A stretch of DNA of 64,000 bases, from contig CAKUCX010000011.1 of assembly GCA_934643865.1 (NCBI GenBank), positions 1 through 64,000 of the forward strand, written 5' to 3'. The notes under the pieces are model-generated. The model did not search any database and was not told where the DNA came from. It was given only the letters and a program-made list of their open reading frames with translations. Positions 7,864 to 17,228 of this stretch are shown piece after piece; the first letter of the stretch is position 1; each line of letters begins with the position of its first letter. The position numbers and the translations under genes are program-made. Origin of the DNA: an uncultured Kiritimatiellota bacterium (GTDB lineage Bacteria > Verrucomicrobiota > Kiritimatiellia > RFP12 > UBA1067).

Positions 7864-9062
7864 CCCAACAGCAGGTCCATCAGCTCGCCGCCCTTCAGGA
7901 GGCCGAGCGCGCCCTTCGGGCACGCCACCTCGTCGTAGGTCTCGACGGCGTCCGGCGTCTCGCCGGGCTGGTAGACGGCCACGGGGACGGGCGTGCGGGT
8001 ATGCTTGCCGAGGCGGATCGGCACGGGGTGGTCCGGGAGGACGCAGTAGCTCACCGTGTCGCCGAGCGCAGCGCGCACGCGGCCGATGAGCCGTCCGTCG
8101 AAGTCCTCCAGCGCCTGGAGCTTCAGCTTGAGGTCCTGCGCGTGGCTCACCTCGTCCGTCGCCTCGATGTGGACGTAGACGAAGTCGTAGCCGTCCCGGA
8201 TCGCCTTGATCGCCGCATCGGCCTTCCCCTCGTAGTTCGTGTCGATGTAGCCCGTCGCGCCGGGCACGGGGATGACGTCGAGCCCCATCGTGCGGCCGAG
8301 GCCGTTGATCACGTCCACCGCCGCGACGATCGCGCCCCTGATGCCGTAGCGCGCCGAGACGGAGTGGATGGCGCCGGCCTTGCCGCCGCTCCACGGCCAC
8401 ACGCCGTTCGCGCCGCGCCCCTTCAGCACCTCGGCCGCGCGGGCGATGATGTCGCGGAGGACCTGCGCCGTGTATTCGCCTTCCGGCGTCTTCGCGCGCG
8501 GCAGATGCTCCGCCACGGGGTTGCCGCTGTTGTCGTCCGGCTTGTCGTAGGCGACGGCCGAACCGCTGAACGCGGGACCGTGCAGCAGCACGAGGTTGCG
8601 GTAGCTCACGCCGGGGTAGAAACGGATGGATTCGCCCGCATGCCCCTTCCAGCCGTCGGCGATCTGCGCGTTCAGGAGCGCGATCGCCTCCTTCTGCTCG
8701 GCCTCGCCGACATGCCCGCCGGAAAAGTCCTTCAGCGTGCCGTCGGGCGCCACCGTGACGAGGTTCAGGCGGAAGACGACGTCATCGGGGCCCATCGCGA
8801 TGCCCTGGCTCGCGGCCTCCAGCGGGCCGCGCCCGCACAGTTCCGTCGCAAGGTCGCCCCCCAGGACGCTCATGTTCGCCACGTCGCTCGACGTCGGGAA
8901 GCCGTCCGGCAGCGTGAGCATCTGGCCGGAGCGCCCGTGCGCGGCGATCCAGTCCATGTTGGGAACCCGTGCGGCCTGGAGCGGCGTGCGGCCGCCCAGC
9001 TCGGCGAGCGGCTCGTCGGCCATGCCGTCGCCGAGGAAGAGAACTGTCTGTGCGTGTTTCAT
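7860..9062 (-). CDS. apgM: 2,3-bisphosphoglycerate-independent phosphoglycerate mutase, archaeal type
   Basis: The 400-residue enzyme interconverts 3- and 2-phosphoglycerate in glycolysis and gluconeogenesis. It belongs to the alkaline-phosphatase superfamily. The N-terminal metal site motif is FLGDGMADEP, the catalytic Ser is in the FPTSSDVANMSVLG segment, and C-terminal metal ligands are in the IEATDEVSH and PDHPVPI regions. The ATG at 9062 is chosen because family homology starts there and because an extended -10 box lies 10 nt upstream. Upstream in-frame codons would overlap the promoter. The stop codon is embedded in the 8-bp repeat array. Confidence 0.92.
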   Translation of the reverse strand: MKHAQTVLFLGDGMADEPLAELGGRTPLQAARVPNMDWIAAHGRSGQMLTLPDGFPTSSDVANMSVLGGDLATELCGRGPLEAASQGIAMGPDDVVFRLNLVTVAPDGTLKDFSGGHVGEAEQKEAIALLNAQIADGWKGHAGESIRFYPGVSYRNLVLLHGPAFSGSAVAYDKPDDNSGNPVAEHLPRAKTPEGEYTAQVLRDIIARAAEVLKGRGANGVWPWSGGKAGAIHSVSARYGIRGAIVAAVDVINGLGRTMGLDVIPVPGATGYIDTNYEGKADAAIKAIRDGYDFVYVHIEATDEVSHAQDLKLKLQALEDFDGRLIGRVRAALGDTVSYCVLPDHPVPIRLGKHTRTPVPVAVYQPGETPDAVETYDEVACPKGALGLLKGGELMDLLLG

Positions 9063-9072
9063 GTGGTATTTC

Positions 9073-9081
9073 AGTATAGCA
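9073..9081 (-). promoter_or_regulatory. extended -10 promoter of apgM (nearly leaderless)
   Basis: The minus strand reads TGCTATACT with 10 nt between the hexamer and the apgM ATG. The expected leader is only a few nucleotides. Confidence 0.65.
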
Positions 9082-9110
9082 AATTTGAGGAGGGCCGCCC
9101 CACGCAACTT

Positions 9111-10727
9111 TCAGGCGCGCGCGCGGCGGCCTCGGACGTCGCGAACGAGCCCGCCCAGCGCCGCGCGCGCGCCGACGGCCAGGGCGGCGAAGTAGACGAG
9201 CGCCCCGCATCCGACGAAGGCGGCCATCGCAAGGACTTCGCCGGAGGTCCCGCGCGCGGCGAGGCCCGCGAGCGCGCGCTTGAGCAGGAGGAGGACGCCC
9301 GCCATGGCCGCGCTCGCGGCGAGCATCGCCGCGACGGGCCGCGCGAGGCGCGCCCAGCCAAGGGGGCCGTTCCGCCGCCGTGCCGCGCGGGCGAGGCACG
9401 CGCAGGAGATCCCCGCGCACACGACCGTCGAGGCCGCGAGCCCCACGTGCCGCCACTCGACGGGAAGGCCGAAGACGGCGGCGACGTTCAGCGCCGCGTT
9501 GAGGAAGACCATCCGCACCGCGACACGCAGCGGCGTCTTGAGGTCCTTCTGCGCCTGGAACCACGGCGTGAGCGTCTTCTGGAGGCAGAAGAAGGCGAGC
9601 CCGAGCGAGTAGCAGGCGACGGCGCGCGCAACGCGCGCGACGGCCACCTCGTCGAACCGCCCGCCGTGGTAGACGAGGCGCGTCAGCTCGGGCGCGAGGA
9701 CGACGAGGCCGACGGCGGCCGGGAGGACGACGAGAAGCATGTTGCGCGTCGAGGAGATGAACGCCGCGCGCGCGCCATCGAGATCGCCCTTCGCGAAGAA
9801 GCCCGAAAAGGTCGGCAGCAGCACCGTCCCGAACGCCGTGCCGACGATGCCGAGGGGAAGCTCCATCAGGCGGTCGGCGTAGCCGATCGCGCCCGCCGCC
9901 CAGTCGCTCGCCTTGAGGGCGAGCGCCTGGTCGAGCATGTAGTTGATCTGCACCGCGCCCGCCCCCACGCAGCCGATCGCCATGTTGCGCCAGACGAGCC
10001 GCACGTTCGCATCGCGCCACCCCCGGAACGACGGCCACGGCGGGATGCCCTTCTTCGCCATCGCCCGCAGCATGAACGCCATCTGGAGAAAGCCCGCGAA
10101 GAGGATCGCGCCGCAGAGGACGACGACGCGGCGCCGGACGACAGGCGGCGTCCCCGCGAGGCCGCCCGCACCGTCCGCCGTGAAGCACATGAGGAGGACG
10201 AGCGCGGCGATCCAGACGACGTTGAGGATGCTCGGCATGAGGGCCGCCGCCGCGAAGCGCCCGAAGGCGTTCAGCACGCCCATGCCGAACGCGGCCGCGC
10301 AGATGAAGAGCATGTAGGGGATGAGGATGCGCGCGTAGGACAGCGCCTGCCCCCACTTGCCCGCAGGGTCGAGCCCCGCCCAGAAGGCCCCGCCGACGAG
10401 GCACCACGCGAGGACGACGCCTGCGGCGAGCATGAGGAGGCTCATCGTCATCACGGCGCGGGCGAGGCGCGCGGCGCGCGCGCGCGTCGCGTCCGCCTCC
10501 AGCTCGCCCCTGAAGACGGGTACGAACGCCGCCGTGAGCGCGCCCTCGCCGAACATGCGCCGCGCCATGTTGGGGAGCGCGAAGGCGACGGCGAACGCGC
10601 TCTGCTCCACGCCCGCGCCGATGAGGCGGCTCTGGAACATCTCGCGCACGAGCCCGAGGACGCGCGAGAGGGACGTGAGGGCCGCCACGACGGCCGTGTT
10701 CCGGAGAATGGACTTTTCTGCTGACAT
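9111..10727 (-). CDS. murJ: lipid II flippase MurJ (MviN family)
   Basis: The 538-residue protein is a polytopic membrane protein with about 14 hydrophobic helices that flips lipid II during peptidoglycan synthesis. The N-terminal family signature is clear: LSRVLGLVREM at about residues 19-29, then FALPNMARRMFGEGALTAAF, including the conserved Pro and Arg of the central cavity. The ATG at 10727 gives MSAEKSILRN, the expected start. A much longer open frame upstream is not homologous. It follows tsaB by 62 bp in the prfB-tsaB-murJ group. Confidence 0.92.
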   Translation of the reverse strand: MSAEKSILRNTAVVAALTSLSRVLGLVREMFQSRLIGAGVEQSAFAVAFALPNMARRMFGEGALTAAFVPVFRGELEADATRARAARLARAVMTMSLLMLAAGVVLAWCLVGGAFWAGLDPAGKWGQALSYARILIPYMLFICAAAFGMGVLNAFGRFAAAALMPSILNVVWIAALVLLMCFTADGAGGLAGTPPVVRRRVVVLCGAILFAGFLQMAFMLRAMAKKGIPPWPSFRGWRDANVRLVWRNMAIGCVGAGAVQINYMLDQALALKASDWAAGAIGYADRLMELPLGIVGTAFGTVLLPTFSGFFAKGDLDGARAAFISSTRNMLLVVLPAAVGLVVLAPELTRLVYHGGRFDEVAVARVARAVACYSLGLAFFCLQKTLTPWFQAQKDLKTPLRVAVRMVFLNAALNVAAVFGLPVEWRHVGLAASTVVCAGISCACLARAARRRNGPLGWARLARPVAAMLAASAAMAGVLLLLKRALAGLAARGTSGEVLAMAAFVGCGALVYFAALAVGARAALGGLVRDVRGRRARA

Positions 10728-10789
10728 CGTAAAACCGATTGCGCCATGGCGCCCCAAGCGGCGACCGGCGCGGCCACGGCCCGCCGCCG

Positions 10790-11416
10790 TCACGCGCGCA
10801 CGGCGGGCTGCAGGTAGAGCGGCAGCGGCTCGGGCTTCGGGAGGGCGGGATCCGCAAGCGCGACTTCGGCGAGGCGCGCGGCGAGCGGCACGAGCGAGCC
10901 CTTGTAGTGGTGGCCGAAGACGCCCTGCAAAAGCGGCTCGATGCGCGCGCCGTCCGGCGTGACGACCGCGAAGTGCTCGGGGACCGCGCCGGCAAGCGCG
11001 TCCGTCGAGACGAGCGCGAAGTCCTTCACGCACGCGACGCCCTCGTAGAGGACGACCCAGAAGCGGCCGCGGCGCGCGTCCCCGACGACGGCGGTGCGCG
11101 CGCCCGCGCGCGTCAGCGCGTAGGTCGAGGGCAGGCCGACGACCTCCGCCTGCTTCGCCGCGCCGCCGAGCGCGAGGCCCTGCGCGAAGGCGAGAGCTGC
11201 GCGGATGCCGGCGAAGGAGCCGGGGCCCTGCCCGACGAGGATCCGGTCGAGGTCGCGGACGGCGAGGCCGTTGGCCGCAAGGAACGCGCGGATCTTGAGC
11301 GGCCACTCGGCGCTGCGCGCGTCCATCCCCGCGAACACGCGGCCGACGACCTTGCCGTCCTTCGCGACGGCGACGCTCTGCATGTCCGTCGAACGGTCGA
11401 TGGCGAGCATGTTCAT
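10790..11416 (-). CDS. tsaB: tRNA threonylcarbamoyladenosine biosynthesis protein TsaB
   Basis: The 208-residue protein is the non-catalytic ASKHA-fold partner of TsaD in t6A37 tRNA modification. The family hallmarks are LAIDRSTD near the N-terminus and GQGPGSFAGIRAAL in the first third. The start at 11416 (MNML) lies 8 bp after the prfB stop, so the two genes are almost certainly co-translated. A second in-frame ATG two codons later is possible. Confidence 0.9.
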   Translation of the reverse strand: MNMLAIDRSTDMQSVAVAKDGKVVGRVFAGMDARSAEWPLKIRAFLAANGLAVRDLDRILVGQGPGSFAGIRAALAFAQGLALGGAAKQAEVVGLPSTYALTRAGARTAVVGDARRGRFWVVLYEGVACVKDFALVSTDALAGAVPEHFAVVTPDGARIEPLLQGVFGHHYKGSLVPLAARLAEVALADPALPKPEPLPLYLQPAVRA

Positions 11417-11424
11417 GGCGCGCC

Positions 11425-12570
11425 CTACCTGCCCTTCGCCGCCTGCTGCTGCAGCCAGGCCTCGATGAACGGCTGGATGTGGCCGTCCATGACGGCGTTG
11501 ACGTCGGACGTCTCGACCTCGGTGCGCAGGTCCTTGACCATCGTGTAGGGGCAGAAGACGTAGGAGCGGATCTGCGAGCCCCAGCCGTTGGCCGACTTCG
11601 CGCCGTAGAAGCGGTCCATCTCGGCGCGCTTCTGGTCCTCGTAGTACTCGTAGAGCTGGGCGCGCAGCATGTTCATCGCCTTTTCCTTGTTCATGTGCTG
11701 CGAACGCTCCTTCTGGCAGGCGACGACGAGGCCCGTGGGGAGGTGCGTGAGGCGCACGGCCGAGTCCGTCTTGTTGACGTGCTGGCCGCCCGCGCCGCCG
11801 GAACGGTAGGTGTCGATCCGCAGGTCCTCGTCCTTGATCTCCACGTCGATGTCGTCGGCAATCTCGGCGACCGTCTCGACGGACGCGAAGGACGTCTGGC
11901 GGCGCTTGTTCGCGTCGAACGGCGAGATGCGCACGAGGCGGTGGATGCCGCGCTCGGCCTTCATCGTCCCGTAGGCGTAGGGCCCCTCGATGCGGAAGTA
12001 GACGTCCTTGAGGCCCGCCTCCTCGCCCGGCTGGCTGTCGTACTCCTCGACCTTCCAGCCCTGGCCCTCGGCGTAGCGCTGGTACATGCGGTAGAGCATC
12101 GCCACCCAGTCGCACGCCTCGGTGCCGCCCTGTCCGGCGTGGAGCTTCACGAAGACATTGCAGGCGTCGAACTTGCCGCCCAGGAGGGACTGCATGCGCA
12201 GCTTGCCGAAGAACGCATCGGCCCGGTCGCACTCCGCCATCGTGTCCTTCAGCGCGGCCTGCTGCGCGGGCCCCTCCTCCATCTCGGCGAGTTCGAGCAT
12301 CACGGCGGCGTCCTCGACCGTCTTCGAGAGCGAATCGAACGGCCCCACGTAGGCGCGCTCGGCGTTCGTCGCGGCGATGACCTCCTTGGCCTTCGCCTGG
12401 TTGTTCCAGAACGCGGGCTCGGCCTGCTGCGCCTCCAGGGCGGCCAGCTTCGCGCGGCGGTCGGCGATCTTCACGTAGTCGGACATCTCGGCGACGCGCC
12501 GTTTCAAGTCCGCAATGCGCTGGCTCGTCTCCTCGACTTCCAGCAGCTTCTCTTTGGCTTCTTCTGCCAT
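11425..12570 (-). CDS. prfB: peptide chain release factor 2
   Basis: The 381-residue protein recognises UGA and UAA stop codons and triggers peptide release. The SPF codon-reading motif is at residues 216-218 and the catalytic GGQ at 261-263 (GAGGQHVNKT). Unlike many bacterial prfB genes, the N-terminal region reads through in one frame, with no in-frame UGA near codon 25. The autoregulatory +1 frameshift is therefore absent. The ATG at 12570 has GAGGAA just upstream. It leads a prfB-tsaB-murJ cluster. The gap to purF is filled by the second 8-bp repeat array, with no clear promoter in it. Confidence 0.95.
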   Translation of the reverse strand: MAEEAKEKLLEVEETSQRIADLKRRVAEMSDYVKIADRRAKLAALEAQQAEPAFWNNQAKAKEVIAATNAERAYVGPFDSLSKTVEDAAVMLELAEMEEGPAQQAALKDTMAECDRADAFFGKLRMQSLLGGKFDACNVFVKLHAGQGGTEACDWVAMLYRMYQRYAEGQGWKVEEYDSQPGEEAGLKDVYFRIEGPYAYGTMKAERGIHRLVRISPFDANKRRQTSFASVETVAEIADDIDVEIKDEDLRIDTYRSGGAGGQHVNKTDSAVRLTHLPTGLVVACQKERSQHMNKEKAMNMLRAQLYEYYEDQKRAEMDRFYGAKSANGWGSQIRSYVFCPYTMVKDLRTEVETSDVNAVMDGHIQPFIEAWLQQQAAKGR

Positions 12571-12591
12571 AATTCCTCGTGTCCAGAATGC

Positions 12592-12744
12592 TTAACGACC
12601 TAACCACTTACCCGACTTAACAACCACTTAACCACCTAACCTAACCACTTAACTATCTAACCACTTAACTACCTAACCACTTAACTACTTCACCACTTAA
12701 CCACTTAACTACTTCACCACTTAACTACTTAACCACTTAACTAC
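12592..12744. repeat. array 2 of the 8-bp repeat (TTAACyAC and variants)
   Basis: About seventeen units based on TTAACCAC/TTAACTAC are seen, with CTAACCAC and TTCACCAC variants and a few irregular units (9, 11 and 5 nt) at the left end. As in array 1, the stop codon of the flanking minus-strand gene (purF, TAG at 12741-12743) lies inside the outermost TTAACTAC unit, in the same register. The array fills the gap between purF and prfB. Confidence 0.93.
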
Positions 12745-14198
12745 TTCTGTACGTGGGGGCAGTCGGGGCACGCGCCCGCGAGCGACGGGTCCCGGCCGTC
12801 GAAGCAGTAGGTGCAGATCTTGTCCTTCGGCAGGCCGATCGCCGCGACGAGGTCGTCGAGGCGCTGGAAGGCAAGGGAGGAGAGGCCGAGGTTCTTGCGG
12901 ATGTACTCGACCATGCCCTTGTACTCGGGCGCGTCGGGATCCTGGTACCTTGCGATGTTGGTCTCTTCGTTCGCCCCCTCCTGCTCGCGGATGTAGCGGC
13001 GCGTGATGAGGTCGTAGACGCTTTTCGAGCGCGAGAAGTTGAGGAAGCGGCAACCGTAGAGGAGCGGCGGGCAGGCGATGCGCATGTGCGCCTCCTTCGC
13101 GCCGTAGTGGAAGAGGCGCTTCGCCTGGTTGCCGAGCTGCGTGCCGCGCACGATGGAGTCGTCGCAGAAGACGAGGCGCCGGTCGCGGATGAGGCCGGGG
13201 ATCGGGATGAGTTTCATCGAGGCCACGCGGTCGCGCTGGCGCGGGTCGCCCGGCATGAAGGAGCGCGCCCACGTGGGCGTGTACTTGACGAACGGACGCG
13301 CGTACTTGAGGCCGGCCTCGTGCGCGTAGCCGAGCGCGTGGGAGGTGCCGCTGTCGGGCACGCCGCCCACGCTGTCCGCCTCCACGGGGTTGCGGCGCGC
13401 GAGGAAGCCGCCGCAGCGGTAGCGCGCCATCTCGACGTTGCGCCCCTCGTAGGTCGAGGCGGGGTAGCCGTAGTAGACCCAGAGGAAGGAGCAGATCGCC
13501 ATCGTCTCGCCGGGCGCGACGACGGTGCGCGCGCCGTCCGGCGTCATCAGGGCGACCTCGCCGGGCCCGAGGTCGCGCACGTGTTCGTAGCCGAGGTTCG
13601 CGAGCGCGCAGGACTCCTGCACCGCGATCATCGCGCCGTCACGCCGCCCGAGGACGACCGGCGTGCGGCCGTAGCGGTCGCGCATCGCGTAGAACGTGCC
13701 GTCCGACATGACGAGGAGGAGCGAGAGGCTGCCCTCGACGAGCGCCTGGACACGACGGAGACCGTCGACGACCGTGTCCTGCGAGGCAATGATCGCCGAG
13801 ACGAGCTCCGTCTGCCCCAGCGCGCCGGACGTCGTCGAATACTGCAGCTGCGCGTGGCGGTTCTCGAAAAGCTCGCCCTTGAGCGCCTCCATGTTCGCGA
13901 CGAGGCCCACCGTCACGAGCGCGAAGACGCCGAGGTGGGACTCCATCACGAGCGGCTGCGGGTCGGTGTCGGAGATGACGCCGAGGCCCGCGTGCCCGCG
14001 AAAATGGGCGAGGTCCTGCTCGAACTTCGTGCGGAACGGCGCGTTCTGGATGTTGTGGATCGCCCGCAGGAACTTCCCCCCGGGCTCAAGCACGGCCATG
14101 CCGCCGCGGTGCGTTCCCAGATGGGAATGGTAGTCGATGCCGAAGAACAGGTCCGCTACGCAGTCTTCGCGTGAAATCACGCCGCAAAATCCGCCCAT
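12741..14198 (-). CDS. purF: amidophosphoribosyltransferase
   Basis: The 485-residue enzyme makes phosphoribosylamine from PRPP and glutamine, the first step of purine synthesis. The N-terminus is MGGFCGVISRED, so the glutaminase nucleophile would be Cys5, exposed after removal of four residues. This short GGF-type N-terminus resembles Bacteroidetes-like PurF rather than the MCGI type. The PRPP-binding loop is VFCDDSIVRGTQLG, near residue 345. The C-terminus carries a Cys cluster (CTYC and CPDC) that could bind zinc or an Fe-S cluster. GGAGA precedes the ATG, and the extended -10 box is 26 nt upstream. Confidence 0.93.
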   Translation of the reverse strand: MGGFCGVISREDCVADLFFGIDYHSHLGTHRGGMAVLEPGGKFLRAIHNIQNAPFRTKFEQDLAHFRGHAGLGVISDTDPQPLVMESHLGVFALVTVGLVANMEALKGELFENRHAQLQYSTTSGALGQTELVSAIIASQDTVVDGLRRVQALVEGSLSLLLVMSDGTFYAMRDRYGRTPVVLGRRDGAMIAVQESCALANLGYEHVRDLGPGEVALMTPDGARTVVAPGETMAICSFLWVYYGYPASTYEGRNVEMARYRCGGFLARRNPVEADSVGGVPDSGTSHALGYAHEAGLKYARPFVKYTPTWARSFMPGDPRQRDRVASMKLIPIPGLIRDRRLVFCDDSIVRGTQLGNQAKRLFHYGAKEAHMRIACPPLLYGCRFLNFSRSKSVYDLITRRYIREQEGANEETNIARYQDPDAPEYKGMVEYIRKNLGLSSLAFQRLDDLVAAIGLPKDKICTYCFDGRDPSLAGACPDCPHVQK

Positions 14199-14224
14199 GA
14201 TGTCTCCAAATTAACGTGGCAGAG

Positions 14225-14233
14225 AGTATACCA
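14225..14233 (-). promoter_or_regulatory. extended -10 promoter of purF
   Basis: The minus strand reads TGGTATACT, 26 nt before the purF ATG, with a GGAGA ribosome binding site in between. No purine-operator motif was identified. Confidence 0.6.
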
Positions 14234-14303
14234 AATCGCGCCGCGCGCCGGAACAAAAAAGCCCTCCCGCTCCGGCGGCGCGCCCGCACGGCGTCGGCGC
14301 GCC

Positions 14304-17102
14304 CTACCGGCGGGCGCCCGCAGGCCGTCGGCCGTGCCCGGCGGCCGCCTCCAGCGCGTCGGTGGCCCGCTTCCAGCCCTCCACGCCGTCCGAGCCGCAG
14401 AGGGCGAGCATCCAGATCCGCCCCTTCGGCTCGTAGAGCGCGCCCGGCTTGAGCGTCAACTCGTCCTCGGGCCTGAACATCGCGTCCGGGTGCTGGCTCC
14501 GCCCGCCGTTCGACAGGAAGTAGGTGAACATCGAGACGGTCGGCGCGAAGCTGGCGCCGCCGTAGTACGCCCCGTCCGACACGCGGAACCAGGCGTCGCG
14601 GGCCGGGGCCTTCCAGAGGTTCGGCACGCTCTTGAAGCCGCTTCGCGCCTTGTCCCCCGCGAACGGCGCGTACGTGCGGAAGTAGAAGGCGTTCATCTCG
14701 ATGGGGACGCGCCCGATGTTCTTCGCCGAAACGAGGTCGCAGAAGAACCACGGACGGTCCCCGCAGACGGTGATCGCGTGCGTCTCGGCGAGGCCGCGGT
14801 CCTTTGCGGCCCACCCCTCGCACGTCACGTAGAGGACGCCGCGCCCCCCTTCCTCGCGCCAGTCGGCGGCGACGACCCGCCCCGCCTCGTTCCAGCGGAG
14901 GCCGCCCCCCGCGCGCTCGTTCCACATGCCCGTGTAGGAGCCCAGGAACGAACCGTTCAGCTTCACCGTCTCGAACATGCGGCTGCCGCCCACGCGCCCG
15001 GCCAGCTCCAGCCCCGCCGCGTTGCGCACGACGTAGCGGTCCCCCTCGCGCACGCAGGTCGCCCGCCCCTTCGCGCCGAGCCGCGCCCAGAACGCCGCCG
15101 CCGTCTCGCCCGCCGCGCACGCGGGCGCAGGGCGCTCCGGCGGCGTCCCCGCCGCGCGCACGGCGCCGACGTTCCGGTGCAGCTGCGCGAACATCGCCGT
15201 GATCTCGGGGTACGCCACGCCCTGCTCGTTGATGAGGCCGTAGTTGGAGTCCTCGGGGAAGGCGTCGCTGATGCCGGCCGCCGGTTCGTCCACCCACATG
15301 AAGTAGTCGTAGCCCACGAGGAACGGGAGGGAAAGCATCGTCTTCGCGAAGAGTTCCGTCGCCTGCGTGCGGAGGGCCTGCGTCTGGAAGCGCTGCCCTG
15401 CGCCGCCCGTGCAGGGGAGGCCCGCATCGAGCGCGGGGAAGCTCCACTCGGTGACGAGCATCGGACGCTTCACGTAGCCGTACTGCTCGGCGAACGCCTC
15501 GGTGATCCGCCGCGCCCCTCCGCCCCGGTCCGTCAGCACCACGTTTCGGTCGAGGTCCGCCCACGGGTAGCAGTTGAAGGAGACGACGTCGCAGTATTTC
15601 CCCGAGACCTCCCACACCGCCGGATGCGCGCCGCCGAGGCCGGCGAAGCGCGCGCCCATCACAAGGTGGTTCGGGTCGTGGCGGCGGATCGCCGCGCTGG
15701 CGACGCGGAAATAGGTGTCCGCCGCGAGCCGCAGGAAGTCGAGCTTCACGGCCGCCGGCGCGTCGCCCGTCACGCCGCGCGCCGCGAGGAACTTCCGCTG
15801 GGCGATCCGCGCACTGTGCGTCTCGGGGAGCTTCGCGACGGCGTCGAAGAGGCCCGTGTCCTGCGCGCCGCGCCCCCACCAGGCGAGTTCGTTGTCGATG
15901 AAGTAGCCGAAGAGCCACGGGTCGCCCTTGTTCGGCGCGCACCGCGTCCGCGCCTGGTAGTCCGCCCACGCGGCGAAGTCGGGGTGGAACACGTTCGGGA
16001 ACGCGGAACACGGCCGGTGTTCGTTCGGGCAGATGAAGAGGTCGGGGTCGTTCCCGTCCCGGCAGAGCAGGTCGCCGATCGAGAGGAAGACCGTGTGGAT
16101 GAGGCCGCGGTGCTTGAGCTTCGCGTCGCAGCCGGCGCCGAGCAGGTTGAAGCCCCACGCCTGGAGACGCTTCAGCGTGTCCGCCTCCCAGTCCGCCTTG
16201 TCCGGGAACGTCACCTTGTTCGCCTCGTGGTGGAGGCTCCGCCCCGTGCGCTGGCTGTGGTGCCCCCAGTAGGTGACGTGGTCGACGCCGAGCAGCACGG
16301 TCCCGCGCCCGAGCGGGTCGATGACCCACCAGCGCCCGTCCTTCCCGACGACGCGGAAGAAGCCCGTCGCCGTGTCCGTCACGCCCGGCACGAAGCTCGT
16401 GCCCGTGTAGGGCGGGAACGACGCCTCCGGTTCGGGGCGCGGGCGCGCCTCCGCGCACGTCGCGTCCGGCGCGGCGAACGTCCCCCGGAAGCCGCCCGTC
16501 GCCTGCAGCGCCGGGCGTCCGCACGTCACGGCCTTCGCCGCGCCCTCTGCGTCCGGCTTCGGGAAGGCGTAGCCCATTTCCCAGATGACCGCGCCGCGCG
16601 CGTCCTTCACGGAGCCGGTGATGCCGTCCGGCATACACGCGAGCGTGACCTCGTAAGTCGCGCTGTCGACCCAGCACGCCGTCTGGCGGTGGTGCGTTGT
16701 CTTCAGGCGGTCCACATGCTGGGCGAGCCAGACGCCGTCGCGCATTTCGGCAAGTTCGAAGAACCGCCGCCCGCCCGCCACGCCCTGCGGCGCCTGCACG
16801 AGCGCCACGTGCCAGAAGTTGCGGTCGTCGTCGACGAGCGCGACGCCGAGCGTGGGCCACCCGTTCGTCCCCACCGCCCCCTCCGGCGTGACGCGCGCGG
16901 AGATGCGGACGCGCGCGCTGCGCGGCGTCGCCTCATGGACCGCGAAGCGGCCGGGGAAGCCCCCCACGCGAACCGTCTGCGCGGCGTCATCGAACGTCCA
17001 GGCAAGCGGGTTGTACGCCCAGTCCGCGCGCGAACAGGGAAGCGGTGCCGCCGAGACGGCCAGCCCCGCAACGAGGCACAGCCCAAGGAGATGTTGTTTC
17101 AT
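14304..17102 (-). CDS. secreted clan GH-A glycoside hydrolase, agarase (GH50)-like
   Basis: The 932-residue protein has a signal peptide (MKQHLLGLCLVAGLAVSAA), an N-terminal beta-rich region of about 220 residues and a TIM-barrel catalytic domain. The barrel shows the clan GH-A acid/base Asn-Glu in GYFIDNELAWWG (Glu405) and the nucleophile in LVTEWSFPA (Glu552). It also has typical beta-strand motifs such as GVDHVTYWG. The layout resembles GH50 beta-agarases and related sulfated-polysaccharide hydrolases of PVC bacteria. The exact family is uncertain. A C-terminal beta region follows. The ATG at 17102 is chosen because the signal peptide starts there and the -10 box lies only 8 nt upstream, leaving no room for an earlier start. 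Confidence 0.78.
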   Translation of the reverse strand: MKQHLLGLCLVAGLAVSAAPLPCSRADWAYNPLAWTFDDAAQTVRVGGFPGRFAVHEATPRSARVRISARVTPEGAVGTNGWPTLGVALVDDDRNFWHVALVQAPQGVAGGRRFFELAEMRDGVWLAQHVDRLKTTHHRQTACWVDSATYEVTLACMPDGITGSVKDARGAVIWEMGYAFPKPDAEGAAKAVTCGRPALQATGGFRGTFAAPDATCAEARPRPEPEASFPPYTGTSFVPGVTDTATGFFRVVGKDGRWWVIDPLGRGTVLLGVDHVTYWGHHSQRTGRSLHHEANKVTFPDKADWEADTLKRLQAWGFNLLGAGCDAKLKHRGLIHTVFLSIGDLLCRDGNDPDLFICPNEHRPCSAFPNVFHPDFAAWADYQARTRCAPNKGDPWLFGYFIDNELAWWGRGAQDTGLFDAVAKLPETHSARIAQRKFLAARGVTGDAPAAVKLDFLRLAADTYFRVASAAIRRHDPNHLVMGARFAGLGGAHPAVWEVSGKYCDVVSFNCYPWADLDRNVVLTDRGGGARRITEAFAEQYGYVKRPMLVTEWSFPALDAGLPCTGGAGQRFQTQALRTQATELFAKTMLSLPFLVGYDYFMWVDEPAAGISDAFPEDSNYGLINEQGVAYPEITAMFAQLHRNVGAVRAAGTPPERPAPACAAGETAAAFWARLGAKGRATCVREGDRYVVRNAAGLELAGRVGGSRMFETVKLNGSFLGSYTGMWNERAGGGLRWNEAGRVVAADWREEGGRGVLYVTCEGWAAKDRGLAETHAITVCGDRPWFFCDLVSAKNIGRVPIEMNAFYFRTYAPFAGDKARSGFKSVPNLWKAPARDAWFRVSDGAYYGGASFAPTVSMFTYFLSNGGRSQHPDAMFRPEDELTLKPGALYEPKGRIWMLALCGSDGVEGWKRATDALEAAAGHGRRPAGARR

Positions 17103-17110
17103 AGGATTCC

Positions 17111-17119
17111 AGTATAGCA
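17111..17119 (-). promoter_or_regulatory. extended -10 promoter of the agarase-like gene (leaderless type)
   Basis: The minus strand reads TGCTATACT, with 8 nt between the hexamer and the ATG and no ribosome binding site. Confidence 0.65.
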
Positions 17120-17228
17120 GATTCCGGGGCCGTGACGCCACCGACCGCCTGGGCTCGTCACGGGCGACGGGAACGGCGGGCCGCGTCCCTCCCGTGCGGG
17201 GGACGTGGCCGTCTCGGGGGTTCGGCGC

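Noticed and set aside
8001..10724. A 907-codon plus-strand open frame
   Set aside because: It is antisense to apgM and murJ, rich in Arg, Glu and Asp, and has no motif. Such shadows are common in GC-rich DNA.
14334..17117. A 927-codon plus-strand open frame
   Set aside because: It is antisense to the agarase-like gene and has the Arg/Val/Glu-rich composition of a shadow frame.
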